From contig FN649741.1 of assembly GCA_000310025.1 (NCBI GenBank), forward strand, positions 1,545,758 through 1,606,062: a stretch of 60,305 nucleotides of DNA. The letters run 5' to 3'. The DNA comes from Ectocarpus siliculosus. Lineage: Eukaryota; Sar; Phaeophyceae; Ectocarpales; Ectocarpaceae. The position numbers were made by a program, and so were the translations under genes. Positions 49,831-60,305 of the stretch are shown piece by piece (within the stretch, counting starts at the first letter, position 1; each line of letters begins with the position of its first letter). A model generated the notes under the pieces. It ran no database searches. It was given only the letters and a program-made list of their open reading frames with translations, and was not told where the DNA came from.

Positions 49831-50456
49831 TTTCTCGCCCGACCTAATTGACGAGGTCCGCAATAATAACAATGCTTCGCGATTTGGCCTGTTGGTTGTG
49901 GTTTCGTTGGGATAAATCGAACGTACAGCGAGCGCTAGACAGACACTAATAATGATGCAAACGGATGATATTGTGGAGATGCTCGGGATTTACTTAGAGT
50001 GTAGGACTCTTCCGGCGAACATAAGGTATTTAGTTCCTTGTGAAAGGAGCGAGGAGATGAAACTCCATTATGGCAAGATAAAGCAGGGGACAGGATCTAG
50101 TACAGCCCCTGCTTGAGGGAGCTGATCCCTCCCCCACCCACGTTTCTTTTATCATTCCTACCAGAGCCAAGGCAAAAAAAAGTAGTTCTTAAATGACGGG
50201 TCTTCCAGATTGTACAGCGCGTGCATATCCCTACGAGACTTCTCAATGAGCTCTACGAGGTAGAGTCTAATGGCAGACAGGATGAATGGGATTCGTTCAC
50301 GATATTAGGCGATGACGAGAAACATTCTGTCCCCAAAAATATCTAACGACCGGCGGACGGATCGGTGTGACAATGTGACCCAACACTTCTTATGAGGAGG
50401 AAATATTGTCGCGAGGGAAACCCGAAAAGGAAAAGAGAGCAACCAGCCGCTCGTAG

Positions 50457-50900
50457 CCACCCGAACCGAAGGAATCAGCGCGTTGGAGATCTTGGTGCTG
50501 CTGCTGTACTCGTTCTACTGTTTCCGTGTTTGCTATGTGTGATTGAAAAAAAAAACAGCACCACCAACAGCAGCAGTTGAAGACGAGAGCACCACGCAAT
50601 GCCTAGTTTTGGGCCAAGAACGGACTGAATGCCGCTTCTGCCGCTTGTCCATCTCCACAATAGACCTGGACGTGAGTCTGGCAGGTCTTTCTAGCGTTCT
50701 CAGTGATGTTACAGCGCCCGCGGTGCGCTTGTCCGATGTTTCTGTCAAAAACACGGATTCGTTAAAGTAGCAAGCCCCCAAAAAAACCGGCTCCTTCTTT
50801 TCACGCTTTCGGGGAAAAACGCCTCCATATGTGTTCAAGAAAACACGGTTTCGTTTTTTTTTTTCGTGTTGTGTTGGTCGATAAGAAACACCCTTACAGA
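50457..50900 (-). repeat. dispersed repeat, copy 2 (unclassified)
   Basis: Reverse-orientation partner of 13819-14255. The flanks of the two copies do not match, so the homologous segment marks the element's approximate ends. No intact domain-bearing frame. Confidence 0.8.
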
Positions 50901-52284
50901 GAGGAGTTTGAATCATCAATAGGTGCATGGAAAAAAAGGCAAAATTCAACTCGCTGTACACGAACAGACCAAGCGGCGATTGCTTCTTTGCGAACCACAC
51001 ACACAGCAGCTGCGACTGCCGCCACCTCCGAATCAGGATTGGTGAAGGAAAGGGTTTGTACGCCTGAATCCCTCGGATTGACAAAACTCGCCTTCACGAG
51101 AAGTGTAGGGCGTCTACTGATAGTCTTGCATGTATCTATATCCCAAGACACAGGGAGAGGTGGACAGCAGTCGTGACCCCGGCTAGAATTTACTAGTGCG
51201 TAAGCCATGTATCGGATCGTGGAGACTGGCGCCTAGAATGCATGTGAGGATAAAATCGGTGGTGAACCCTGTTGCTACATCAACAACATCGCAGCGTGGT
51301 GTCTCTCTTCACACTATAAATAAGTGTTCTGCACCCATGGTGTTTGCTACGCAGCCAGCCCTGATCGGCGTGTCCAGCGAATATTGCACGGCCAAGCACG
51401 TTTGTTATTTTTGGCGTAAAGTTTCATCCAACACAAAAGAGGCCCCCTCTAAGAAGAAACATACGAGGGGAGCGTACAGAGCCGATATCACGGTGGTTGC
51501 ATCTCTTACGCTACGCTTCTAAGGAATCCCGACACCAAGGCCTGTCGAATTTCACATCATTTCGCGAGACGTGTGGTTCATTGGAAGGAAAGGATTACCA
51601 CACTCCGGAGAATAATTCACCGCTCAATACAAAACCTAGTACACAGCTGAGTCAACCCAAGAGAAGCAATAAGGACGAAAACAAGGCGGGATTTAATGAC
51701 AACAAACCTTCGGCAAACGCCTTCATGGCGCACCACCTACGATTCGTCCGCTACCTCGAACTCCAACTCATTCGCTTGTGCGGTCGTGATCATTCGTCTT
51801 GCCACTACTCCAGCATACACGGACTGCAAAATCAAACATACGACAACAATAACATGAAAAATAAAATAAACCACAAAGCACAGGTGCTCACCTAGTGTAG
51901 GCTGCGCGAGGAAGACAAAAGGCCGAAAATGACAAACACAACGAGTTGTGCAACGAAGAGCGCTTGTTCCACCCTCAACGCGGCGTATCGTACTCGATCC
52001 CCCCGCCCCCCCGCGGGCGACGAGCGCTGACAAGCGTGCCCCCACCCCCCCAGCGTGAGGCGGCCCGTATGTAAAACAAATGGCGCACCGGGCATGCAAC
52101 CACTCCACAAACTAAGCGCGCTATGTTAAAAAAGAGAACAAAGTGGCACCAATCGGTCCGCCAAATAATACACGGTTCATGAACAACATCCCCTTTCCGT
52201 TCCCGTTCCCCGCGCTGCAGAAGGCAACAGCAGCAGTAGCAAACCTAGCCCCATGATTCTCGAAAGCGCGACATCGTCGGCGCA

Positions 52285-55200
52285 TCAGACCGAGAAAGAT
52301 GGCGTTGAGCGAGTCTCGGAGAGACTCGGAGTAATCGCCTCCTCCCGCAACTTTCGCTTGTTGGCCTCGTCTATGCGCTTCGCGTTGAGCATGAGCGGGT
52401 ACGGCAACAAGTGGGACAGCATGATGATGACGATCAGGGTCTCCGGCCAGTCGGTGTAGTCCCACACCCACGAGATCACGTACGGCACGATGCTCGCTCC
52501 GAAGTTAAGGCCGAACATCACCACCGACATGCCCATCTCCGAGGGCATCGTCACCCGGTTGTTGAGGTCGTAGCAGTAGCCCACGGTCGGCCCGTTGTAG
52601 AGCCCGTACGCCGCGATCCCGGTCCACAGGACAAACGCCGAGGACTGGAACACTAGGATTGCCGCCGCCGCCGCCGCACCGCACAGGAACAGGATGGTGG
52701 AGTGCCGGTACAGGCGCGGGAGGGTGAGGTGTCGCTGGTCCTGCAGACCCGCGAGACGTCCGATGGTAATGGCCGTCCACAGGACAACGATAAGGAGCTC
52801 CGCGTGCGATTCGTCGATGACGTCGGTGTCGTCGACGTAGCTCTCCAGGTACGCGGTGGCGCCCACCTGCAGTGAAATAGGGTTTGGGCAGTGTTGGGGG
52901 CACACGGGAGGTATTTAGCTGGTAGCTCCAGCCAACCAAGCAAGACATGTGGTGGTCATCGCCTTGAGTGCGTAGCCGGGTTTAAAGCTGTTGGAGAAGC
53001 TAGCAAGTGGAGCCAGGACTACTCGTGGTGTGAATAAATTGTGTTGTGTGTGTGGGGGGGGGGACACGTCATGGTATGTGTGGTGGGGAGGTCATGAGCT
53101 CATTATCACAACCCTTCTTCAAGCATGGCTGGTTGTTGGATCGACACAGCTGGAGCTCTTGAAACGAACGGCAGGGTGCATGTGAGAACGGAAGACTGCT
53201 GTGGAGTCTAACGAGAGACACCGCGGGTCTTTGCTGCTGACTTAATACCATGCACAACTTTACCAATACAAGGAGGAAAAGCTTAGACACCAACACAACT
53301 ACTAGGCCTGTCAGGGGACACCTCGCAACCCGCAAGACCAACCTCTACGCGAGGTCAATATTCGCCAAGTCAAGGCACCAACATGTGGTTGTATTCCGAG
53401 GCTACCCCCCCTCCCAAAAAAGAAGAGAACAATACTATAACAAAGCGCCCCCCCTCACAGCGCTCGGGTAAAACGATCCTCCTCATGACGACACAATCAA
53501 AATGGCTGTGAATCTTCGTCTGGGCAGACGAACAAAACAAATTTCTGCTCTGGCCGTGGACTAGCTACTGCCGGTCCCAGTAAGACGTGCTGTAACGTTC
53601 GACGTTCGCTCACAAGCTCAAAGCGACACTTCGCCCAGTCTTTGTTTGCGAGAGAATAAAAAAACTGGAACCAGTCTTCACGAGAGAAAAAAAGACTGGA
53701 AGGCAAACACCACTGCGGCCCTTGTACATCGGGCGCCCGCACGCCGCGGGCGAAACAATTCATCAGGTCCCCATGATGCCACGGCAAAAAAAGGGGGAGT
53801 CCTCTCACCTTGCCGCCAATGAGGCAGAACACCATGCCGCTGATGTGGAACTCGATCTTGTACCTGCGGTAGAAGGCGGCCATCTTGCAAATGCTCGTCG
53901 AGCTTTCCCCCGGCACCCCCACGTTTTCCTCTCTGCGCTCCGGCATTTTCTTCCGCTCCTGCAGAAACGGGAGCAACTTGTGTCAAAAAAATATCAGTAT
54001 CAACTAATATAAGTGTTCTCTTGAATACAACACAGCAGTATACAATGTCACATCCATCCATGAGCGATTTCAGTAGCACAAAACAATACCCGTTTCAGTA
54101 TATGCCGTGACATGGCACACCAACGTTTGGCAGGTGCCTAGGATATTAATTGAACACAGCACTAGAAGAAAAAAAACGGACAAACTTTGAACGCGAACGA
54201 ACGCAAATAATAATAAAAAAAACTCACCTCGAGCAGACCCTCGTACTTTTCTGGGGCGGGCAGGATGATCATGAACACCGCCGTCGCGCAGCTCACCGCC
54301 GACAGGATGACGTACTGGACAAAGAGCGAACCGGTCAGGTAGCCGATGAGCGGTACGAGCGCGCCCGAGATGCCGAAGACGACAGTGTTGGCCCCCAGCC
54401 AGGGCCCAGCCTTCGCCCCGTGCAGCTTCCGGGTCATGATCTGGCAGCCCGTGTCCGTGATGGCCGTGCAGAGGCCGAGTACGAAGAAGGAGAAGTGGAG
54501 GGTGTACACGGAGGTGATGAACGGCATGTAGATCAGGACCGACGTCAGGAGGAGCAAGATGATCGACATGACGTTGTTCCCCCGCATCCAGAGGTACAGC
54601 TTGGACGAGACCACTGCTCCGAGGACCGCTCCGACGCCTCGAGCGATGAACACGGACCCGACCTGCGGAGGAGGGGTAGATTGGCGGGGGGAACCGAACG
54701 TGACCGCAAATTAGAGATGGCACACCGACCCTATCTTGGCGGGCGAGAGGTTATACCCCACACGGGGGGTGAGATAGCGCATCAGGCTGGAAACGTGAAA
54801 GGAAAGGAGCGACTCAAGCCCCAAGGAAACGGCGACGGAGAAACGCAAGCGAGAGCACGAACACAAGTGACGAAGCTCTCGAGGCTGACGATGATTGGTG
54901 TGGTATTTATCCGACACGCGATGCACCCCAAGAGAAAATCTTGCGGTACGGAACCCGTCCGCGCTGCTGCGCTGCTCTGCTGGAAGGCGTGACGATGCCC
55001 GGCACGACCAAAAAAAAGAAAAGAAATCCATACGTGATGGCCTGTGAGCAGGACACCGGTCGCGTCTAGATTTACGAGTCTTTAAGTTCACACGTTGGTT
55101 GGGGTTGAACAGACGAGATTTCGCTAATGTCCTCGCCCTCTCGTTCCCAGCAGGGCTAGAACTCGGAAAAAAAAATACCATGAAAATACGCACGAGACAG

Positions 55201-57975
55201 CTAGTATCTGGACTTTGGCAGGCTTTGTCACGATCGTATTCTGCTTTCCTGCTGCTGACCACCACGGCGATAGCATACGAACTGCTGTATACACGATTGC
55301 ATTCGACATTGTTTTTGGAGCCCCGTGCGTGCCTCACACGGCACTTTTTACACCTCTACAGCAGTACTTGGCTCCTGAAATAAGCACGATAAAAAAGGAA
55401 TGCAGCTACCAGCGGATATTCCCGGAAGAAAACTGCAAGACATACCGACAAAGCTCAGCGCCGAGGAAAAATCCGGGCGCGGGTGGATACGAAGAGAAGC
55501 TTGCTTTGGGTCTGCATGATGAACGACGCTCGACGAGACTTGGGGGTCTGCCACGTGTGTTCCCAATCCCAACAGAAGTGCAACAGCACATAAAACGACA
55601 GAGGTGTTGTGTGAGGTGGTGGAACCAAGGGTTGCTCGCGGATGGTTCTCCAGCTATCCCGCCCCCCCCCTCCTCCTCCCCCTGAACCGACATGTTCATC
55701 TCGGGGCCCGCGCGTCCTCATCTCTTCTCCAAACGGCCTCTCCTTGCCTTTACGCCCATGTAGGAAGAGTGGGAAATGGATGAGAGACTTGACAGGAAGT
55801 TTGGGTTGTCTTCGCACAACATGGATACAACAAACAGCGAATTTTAACCCTCCTTGTCGCGCCAAGCCTACCGTCCATTTTCAACTACAGTGGCGTCATC
55901 ATATTCTATTATTAATAGTCGCCCAAAGTCAAAACAACGGCAACCACCACGTATGTATGCACTCGTGTATGGTATCATTTTTACAATATTATTCCTAATA
56001 TGTTTAATAAACCAGCAAGCTGTCAAAAGACACTGCGCCGTGTCCCCTGTGAAGGTTACATTTTACAATACACGACACAACGGAGGGATTCTCCCCGATA
56101 TTTTGTCGTTGACCCAGTAGAGAACTACAGGGCATGTTTTGTAAATGTAAGCTACCTATACAGATGTTTTTGTACTTAGCACCAGCTGGCATCACTGATA
56201 TAAATCATCAATGTATAGACTTAAAAAAGACTCGAAATAAGTCCAGTACCCAGCCGGTTTCCCTCCACTCACTGAAAAGACTCCACCACATCCCGTCCGA
56301 CTGTGGGTATTTCTCGAATGGGTAGTCTTTCTGTAGGTGTATTGATTTTTCCTTAATGGCTGCGGTAGGCGGTAGGACACGAGAAGCAACAAATAAGGCG
56401 GAGAAAATCAAACCTCCTGCGTACCACCACCGCGCGTGATATTTCCGAGCCTGGCGCGTCCACGTATGTATGCACTGTAGTACCACGGCGCAGTCGAATT
56501 CAGTGTTTCACAAATACTACCTTGTGCCACTTTCTGTGTTTTTGTCAAACTGGGTGCACGGGTACCATCTGCGTGCAGAGCTTTGGGGGCATAAAGGTAT
56601 GACATGAGCGCATGCTGACATCGCAATATTTGGTGCTGCGGTATACGGCGTGCGAAGTCGGCACGGCACACATTGCAAGAAGAAATAATGAAAGTAACGG
56701 CAATGTCGTGCAGGACCATCCATGGGATGATAAGGAAACACACACAGTAGTACAGCATCATGCTCTCGGGCCGTGCGGGGAGGATAACAACATGCACGTT
56801 GTTGGCGTGCAACGGTGAACTACAAAAATCCGTCTTTCTACATCGTGAAAGTTTTGGGGAGCAGCGTCGTCAATCGTGCACCTGGCAACGAAGGTGTCTG
56901 TCTGCAGCAACCTTTTCAAACTATCTTGTATTGTACCTAGACTGGTCCGGGCACTTCGTGTGACGGAGCAACCGAGAGTGACGTGATCGTGATCAAAGGT
57001 AGAGGCAAGGGGATTGAGGCGCCTCTCGACCGATTGACTTAGACAAAGCACGTCCTTTCGCTCTGTCTTCTACACGCTTGACTGTAGGTGTCACGTGATT
57101 GGCGTGGGTATGTAGAAACGACGAGTGTTTGGTGATCACGCGGTGGAGGAGCGGGATGGATCATCGAGCCATGACAAACTACACCACCATCGAAAGAACG
57201 GTAGGGGGGCAACTACTGGGTGTAGAGCAGTGTGCTCTGTGCCCTCTTTACACCTTGAAAAGACAAGCTCGTGACCAGCGAGGTAGCCAAAGACTTTGAT
57301 GACTGACGCGCGGACACAAACAGCAGTCGGATGTGTGATACGGCCAACCACACCTTTGCGGGCAAAATCACGGTAAAACAGAGCCAGCCCAACACTCAGG
57401 TGGTGCGCTCTGACAGCGACGCTACAGATCAAACCCAACTTCCGAGCAGCCGCGTATTTTGGGATGACCAGCGTGACTCTCTAGGGAACCCTGCGAGCAT
57501 CGGTTTCGGAGGAACAGGGCGCCTTCCTTCCCTTTCCCATCCTTGATGTGTGCCTAGATCATCATTGGTCTGATGATGAAAGTAGCTCTTTTCACCGCGA
57601 CAAAATGTTCAGAAAGTGCGGATAATACTCGGTGGAAAGATACGACCACCACCACCACGAAAAGACAGCAGCAGCGCACTACACACAAAGGCATCTGGCT
57701 CTCACGTCGGTTGCCGTTGTGTCGCAGTTGTCTGCGAGGTCGTCCAGCGTCGATCCGAGCGCCACCAGCACGATGCCACACACTCCCATCGCGAACATGT
57801 ACCCGGTGCCGAGCGCGTACTTGTAGTGCTTCCGTACATCCTCCTCCGGTGTCGCCGACGCTGACTGCTTGTCTCGGCCTCGTGCCGGCGACGACGGCGG
57901 CGAGGGACTTAACAGGGTGGTCGTCTCGCTCTCATTCTGGTAGCTCTCGTACTGGTTGCCATCCGGACCCGCCAT
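52285..57975 (-). CDS. major facilitator superfamily transporter, MFSD4-like
   Basis: Four exons, all phase 0: 57975-57706, 54662-54228, 53958-53809 and 52866-52285 (TGA), giving 478 residues and about 12 hydrophobic helices. About 45 soluble N-terminal residues include ETTTLL at 17-22, an acidic dileucine sorting motif. Helix 1 (YMFAMGVCGIVLVALGSTLD) is followed by DLADN and then FIARGVGAVLGAVVSSKLYL, the arrangement of the helix 1-2 loop in MFSD4/FucP-type carriers. Exon 2 gives helices 2-6, exon 3 the cytosolic central loop plus the start of helix 7 (RRYKIEFHISGMVFCLIGGK), exon 4 helices 7-12 and a short charged tail (NAKRIDEANKRKLREE). Animal MFSD4 proteins are described as sugar carriers, but the substrate here is unknown. 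The first intron is 3 kb. MFS membership is strong, the subfamily moderate. Confidence 0.88.
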
Positions 57976-58481
57976 CTTGCTGCGCAGCTATAGCTCTCCG
58001 CAGGCGAGGCCGTAGCGTGCCTCTCTCTCTCGGGGAGAGAGCACAGGGGTGCGGCAAAAGGCCGAGAAAAATCAAACCCTCGGAGAGGCAAGCCCGGGAT
58101 CTGTCCGCGCAGCAAGTCGCTGCCGTCACTACTGTGAGTGATCAGAGAGCTGCAACGACAGGACAGCAAGGGGGAGCCGGACTAGCGGGGGTTGGGATGC
58201 AGTGGCCGGCGACGGACGTCAGAAGACGTGGGGGAGTGAAGTGGGGATCGATTGTGTGTGACAGTCACGGTATATGAGCCCGCGGGTCAAGCTGATTCGC
58301 GGAGGCTCTCCACAGCCGGTTTCCCGAGAGGTACCCGGTCGCCTCTTCTAATGTCACTCACGGAGCCCCCTAGCCTCACCCTCACCCTGCACAGCCGCGG
58401 CCGTGCTCACTACTGCCTACAAGACTACACATTGCACGCGACCAACTTGCACCCCAAGTCGCAGCTGTGAGCTGACTTACA

Positions 58482-58624
58482 GCCTTATCGTCGGACGCCG
58501 AGGACGAGAGCGAAGGGGAGAAGACTGACGTGGCGGAGACAGAGCTCGAGGTCAAGTTCGCCGGCGAAGAACCAGCGGAAGGGCAGAGGGAAAGGCGGCA
58601 GAGTTGCGGGAGAGATTTTGTCTA
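58482..58624 (+). other. possible terminal exon of an unassembled gene
   Basis: After a good acceptor (gagctgacttacag) a frame runs to TAG and encodes an acidic then basic tail: LSSDAEDESEGEKTDVAETE, LEVKFAGEEPAEGQRERRQS, CGRDFV. Composition is exon-like, but I found no upstream partner on the plus strand in the 500 bases before the divergent transporter gene. It may be chance. Confidence 0.25.
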
Positions 58625-59756
58625 GATCGTCTCCTCTTGTCGCCCTGCCCCTCCCCCCCCACAGCCGAGAGAGCACAGGATGGCAACGGGTCTGTCGTTC
58701 TCCTCAGGTCAGTGCTTGTGTTCTCGTTCCCTCGGCCAGTTTGTCCCCTTACTCTTTTGGCTTGGATTATTACTACCTGCAATAGCATGACACTTGCATC
58801 TCGGCTGGTTTCGTACGCCCACGAGACGGTCAAGGCCGCATCGCCCACCTCGAGGAAGCAAGGCACATTATACATACACCCGTGCGTGGTTGAGTCTGCC
58901 CTTGCTACGGCTGATGCAGCCGCCAGTGTGAGGAGTGGTGGCCTCGCTTTTTGGTGGCGGCAGCATCGATGTTCGTGGGGGTAGTTCTGCCCTCGGATGT
59001 TTGGGCCGATCTTCTGTTTGCATGTGGACTCCTCCGCGACATCATCTGCAGGTCACACTCTTTTAGGGAAAAAAAAAAAAATCGTGCGTGGCCTTCGCCG
59101 CTTCCCCAGGGTAGGCCCAACCTGTGCCGTTCTCTCACCAGCATGCGTTTATATTCTAGCGCCCGCGCTCCTCTGCTTGGTTCCAACCGGCAACGGAGTC
59201 TGATAGAAACGCGTCAGGCAGACGGAATTCCGCTTTACCGCCGCGCATGTAGGTGTGAACACTCTTCGCCCCCCAGACACGTACAAGAAAAAAAGTAGGT
59301 ACTGGTATATACATACCACGCGCTTCCGCCACCTCCACCCTTTACAACCTGATACTTGTACAGCTATTTATGGATGTACATCCATCCCTTTTTCTTGTGT
59401 CGCACTACAATACACCTTGGTAGCCCATGAAGGAGTTATGCGATGCCACCGTCGTACCGTGCCAGTCGGAATCCGAGCTGGTACTCCTTTAGAGAGCGCG
59501 CCATCAAAATATCGAAATTTTTGTCCTTTGTACTCGGCGAAAAGGCTGACGTTCTTTAGCGGCCAGCCCGTGTGCGGCACAGCGACCAACCTGTACGAGG
59601 CATTTGTTCTGAATGCCGACCCCTTTTCGGCGCGGCGTTTGCCACTAAACTTCTTGAGTTCGCGCTCTTGTTTGCGCCGTGCGTGCATGTGTGCAAACAC
59701 ACCGGACAAATTCTATACTGCTATTTACTTGGAAATACCTTGGGACGAAACAAATA

Positions 59757-59825
59757 CATCAGTATTTTCGAGTCAGTTCTTCTCCTCAGATAGTATGGGA
59801 TGTAAACAGTGGCATCACCTCCCGC
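59757..59825 (+). repeat. 69-bp exact direct repeat, copy 1
   Basis: Starts catcagtattttcgagtcag and ends catcacctcccgc. It is identical to 60196-60264, with related sequence continuing (g-rich, then ccacttc). The offset is 439 bases. Confidence 0.95.
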
Positions 59826-60195
59826 AGGGGTTGGTGTTGCCACTTCGTAGCGAATGGAAAGAAATAAATATGGCTATGGGAAACAATCCTGTTTCCTGTC
59901 AAGCAGTAATAATACAGCGATCTATATTTATTTCTTTCCCATCCGCGACGATTGTATTTTCCGGAGAAAAAATTGACTGAAAATAGAAATAGAGAAATTC
60001 GAGAAAGATTCCAATAATCGTTGGGTGGGTGGGTGGTGTCTCAAAAAGGAGACTCTCCTTTCCTCTGTTTTCCTGTCTTGCACAGGTTTGACAAAAGGAA
60101 GTGAGAGTGTGTTCTTCCTCCTCCTTTGTTCTGGATCTTTACGTCTGGAGAATTCTTAAATCGTGCCTCTTTCTTCATTTCCTGTTTTGAGAATC

Positions 60196-60264
60196 CATCA
60201 GTATTTTCGAGTCAGTTCTTCTCCTCAGATAGTATGGGATGTAAACAGTGGCATCACCTCCCGC
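60196..60264 (+). repeat. 69-bp exact direct repeat, copy 2
   Basis: Identical to 59757-59825. It could be a recent tandem duplication that has partly diverged, or the terminal repeats of a short insertion. Confidence 0.95.
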
Positions 60265-60305
60265 GGTCGGTGTATCCACTTCTCTCCCTTACTTAGGAAA
60301 CTCAC

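Larger units (their letters stand above)
48707..52284. other. region between Pellino-type and transporter genes
   Basis: The left part probably holds the promoter and 5' exons of the Pellino-type gene. A candidate exon on the minus strand near 49008-48950 encodes DVVAHLSTKYAQEAQRDLGL before a gtaagc donor, but its phase does not fit the next exon. It also contains a 16-base duplication (ccacagcaagcagtgg) near 49340-49372, two dispersed repeat copies (49617-49830 and 50457-50900), and the 3' flank of the transporter gene. I see no other coding sequence. Confidence 0.45.
57976..60305. other. upstream flank of the transporter gene, mostly non-coding
   Basis: The first part should contain the transporter promoter. 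An exon-like segment lies at 58482-58624 and a 69-base exact direct repeat at 59757 and 60196 (both listed separately). I see no other gene up to the right edge. Confidence 0.45.

Noticed and set aside
56208-56486. 92-codon minus-strand frame with a hydrophobic stretch inside the first transporter intron
   Set aside because: The transporter reads through in phase without it, it has no clear splice borders, and it would disrupt the helix 1-2 loop.
1-60305. tRNA or rRNA genes
   Set aside because: I looked for cloverleaf-type and rRNA-like segments and saw none I could support by eye; a tRNAscan run would be decisive.

Overview
The window looks like a nuclear contig from a stramenopile alga, most likely a brown alga close to Ectocarpus. 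This is inferred from gene structure and protein content, not from a database match. Genes are split into many short exons by GT-AG introns of tens of bases to 3 kb. Low-complexity Gly and Ser tracts are common. One gene opens with a signal peptide followed by a Phe at the cleavage site, the plastid presequence typical of algae with red secondary plastids. Another gene encodes an axonemal dynein chain, so the organism makes motile flagella. A 100-N scaffold gap lies at 15215-15314.

Layout, left to right: the start of a minus-strand gene running off the left edge (1-105); a single-exon flavin monooxygenase on the minus strand (3562-5061); 7 kb of repeat-rich non-coding sequence; a plastid-targeted Ycf36/CGLD27 gene on the plus strand (12207-19885) with a large dispersed repeat, the gap and a 36-bp inverted array in its introns; a basic, disordered KEN-box protein on the plus strand (23192-24823); a ZRANB2-type zinc-finger/RS splicing protein on the minus strand (27034-30008); the outer-arm dynein intermediate chain DNAI1 on the plus strand in 16 exons (31258-39033); a Pellino-type E3 ubiquitin ligase on the minus strand in at least nine exons (40429-48706) with a degenerate Ty3/gypsy reverse transcriptase inside one intron; and a major-facilitator transporter on the minus strand in four exons (52285-57975).

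The genes are ordinary unlinked eukaryotic loci and do not form an operon or pathway. ZRANB2 and DNAI1 are divergent across a 1.25-kb spacer. DNAI1 and the Pellino gene converge, as do the KEN-box gene and ZRANB2. I assembled exons by hand from splice consensus, phase and family conservation; phases agree at every junction given for DNAI1, ZRANB2, the transporter and the Pellino gene.

The most interesting item is the Pellino gene. Pellinos are known mainly as animal Toll/IL-1 signalling ligases. This copy keeps the FHA core and all the RING-like Cys/His pairs, but appears fused to a long N-terminal region that may form armadillo-like helices, and has a roughly 240-residue insertion in its FHA domain. 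Other notable structure includes a seven-unit 36-bp array that inverts in the middle, two pairs of unclassified dispersed repeats, and a cluster of GGTAACTGGYCACC motifs.
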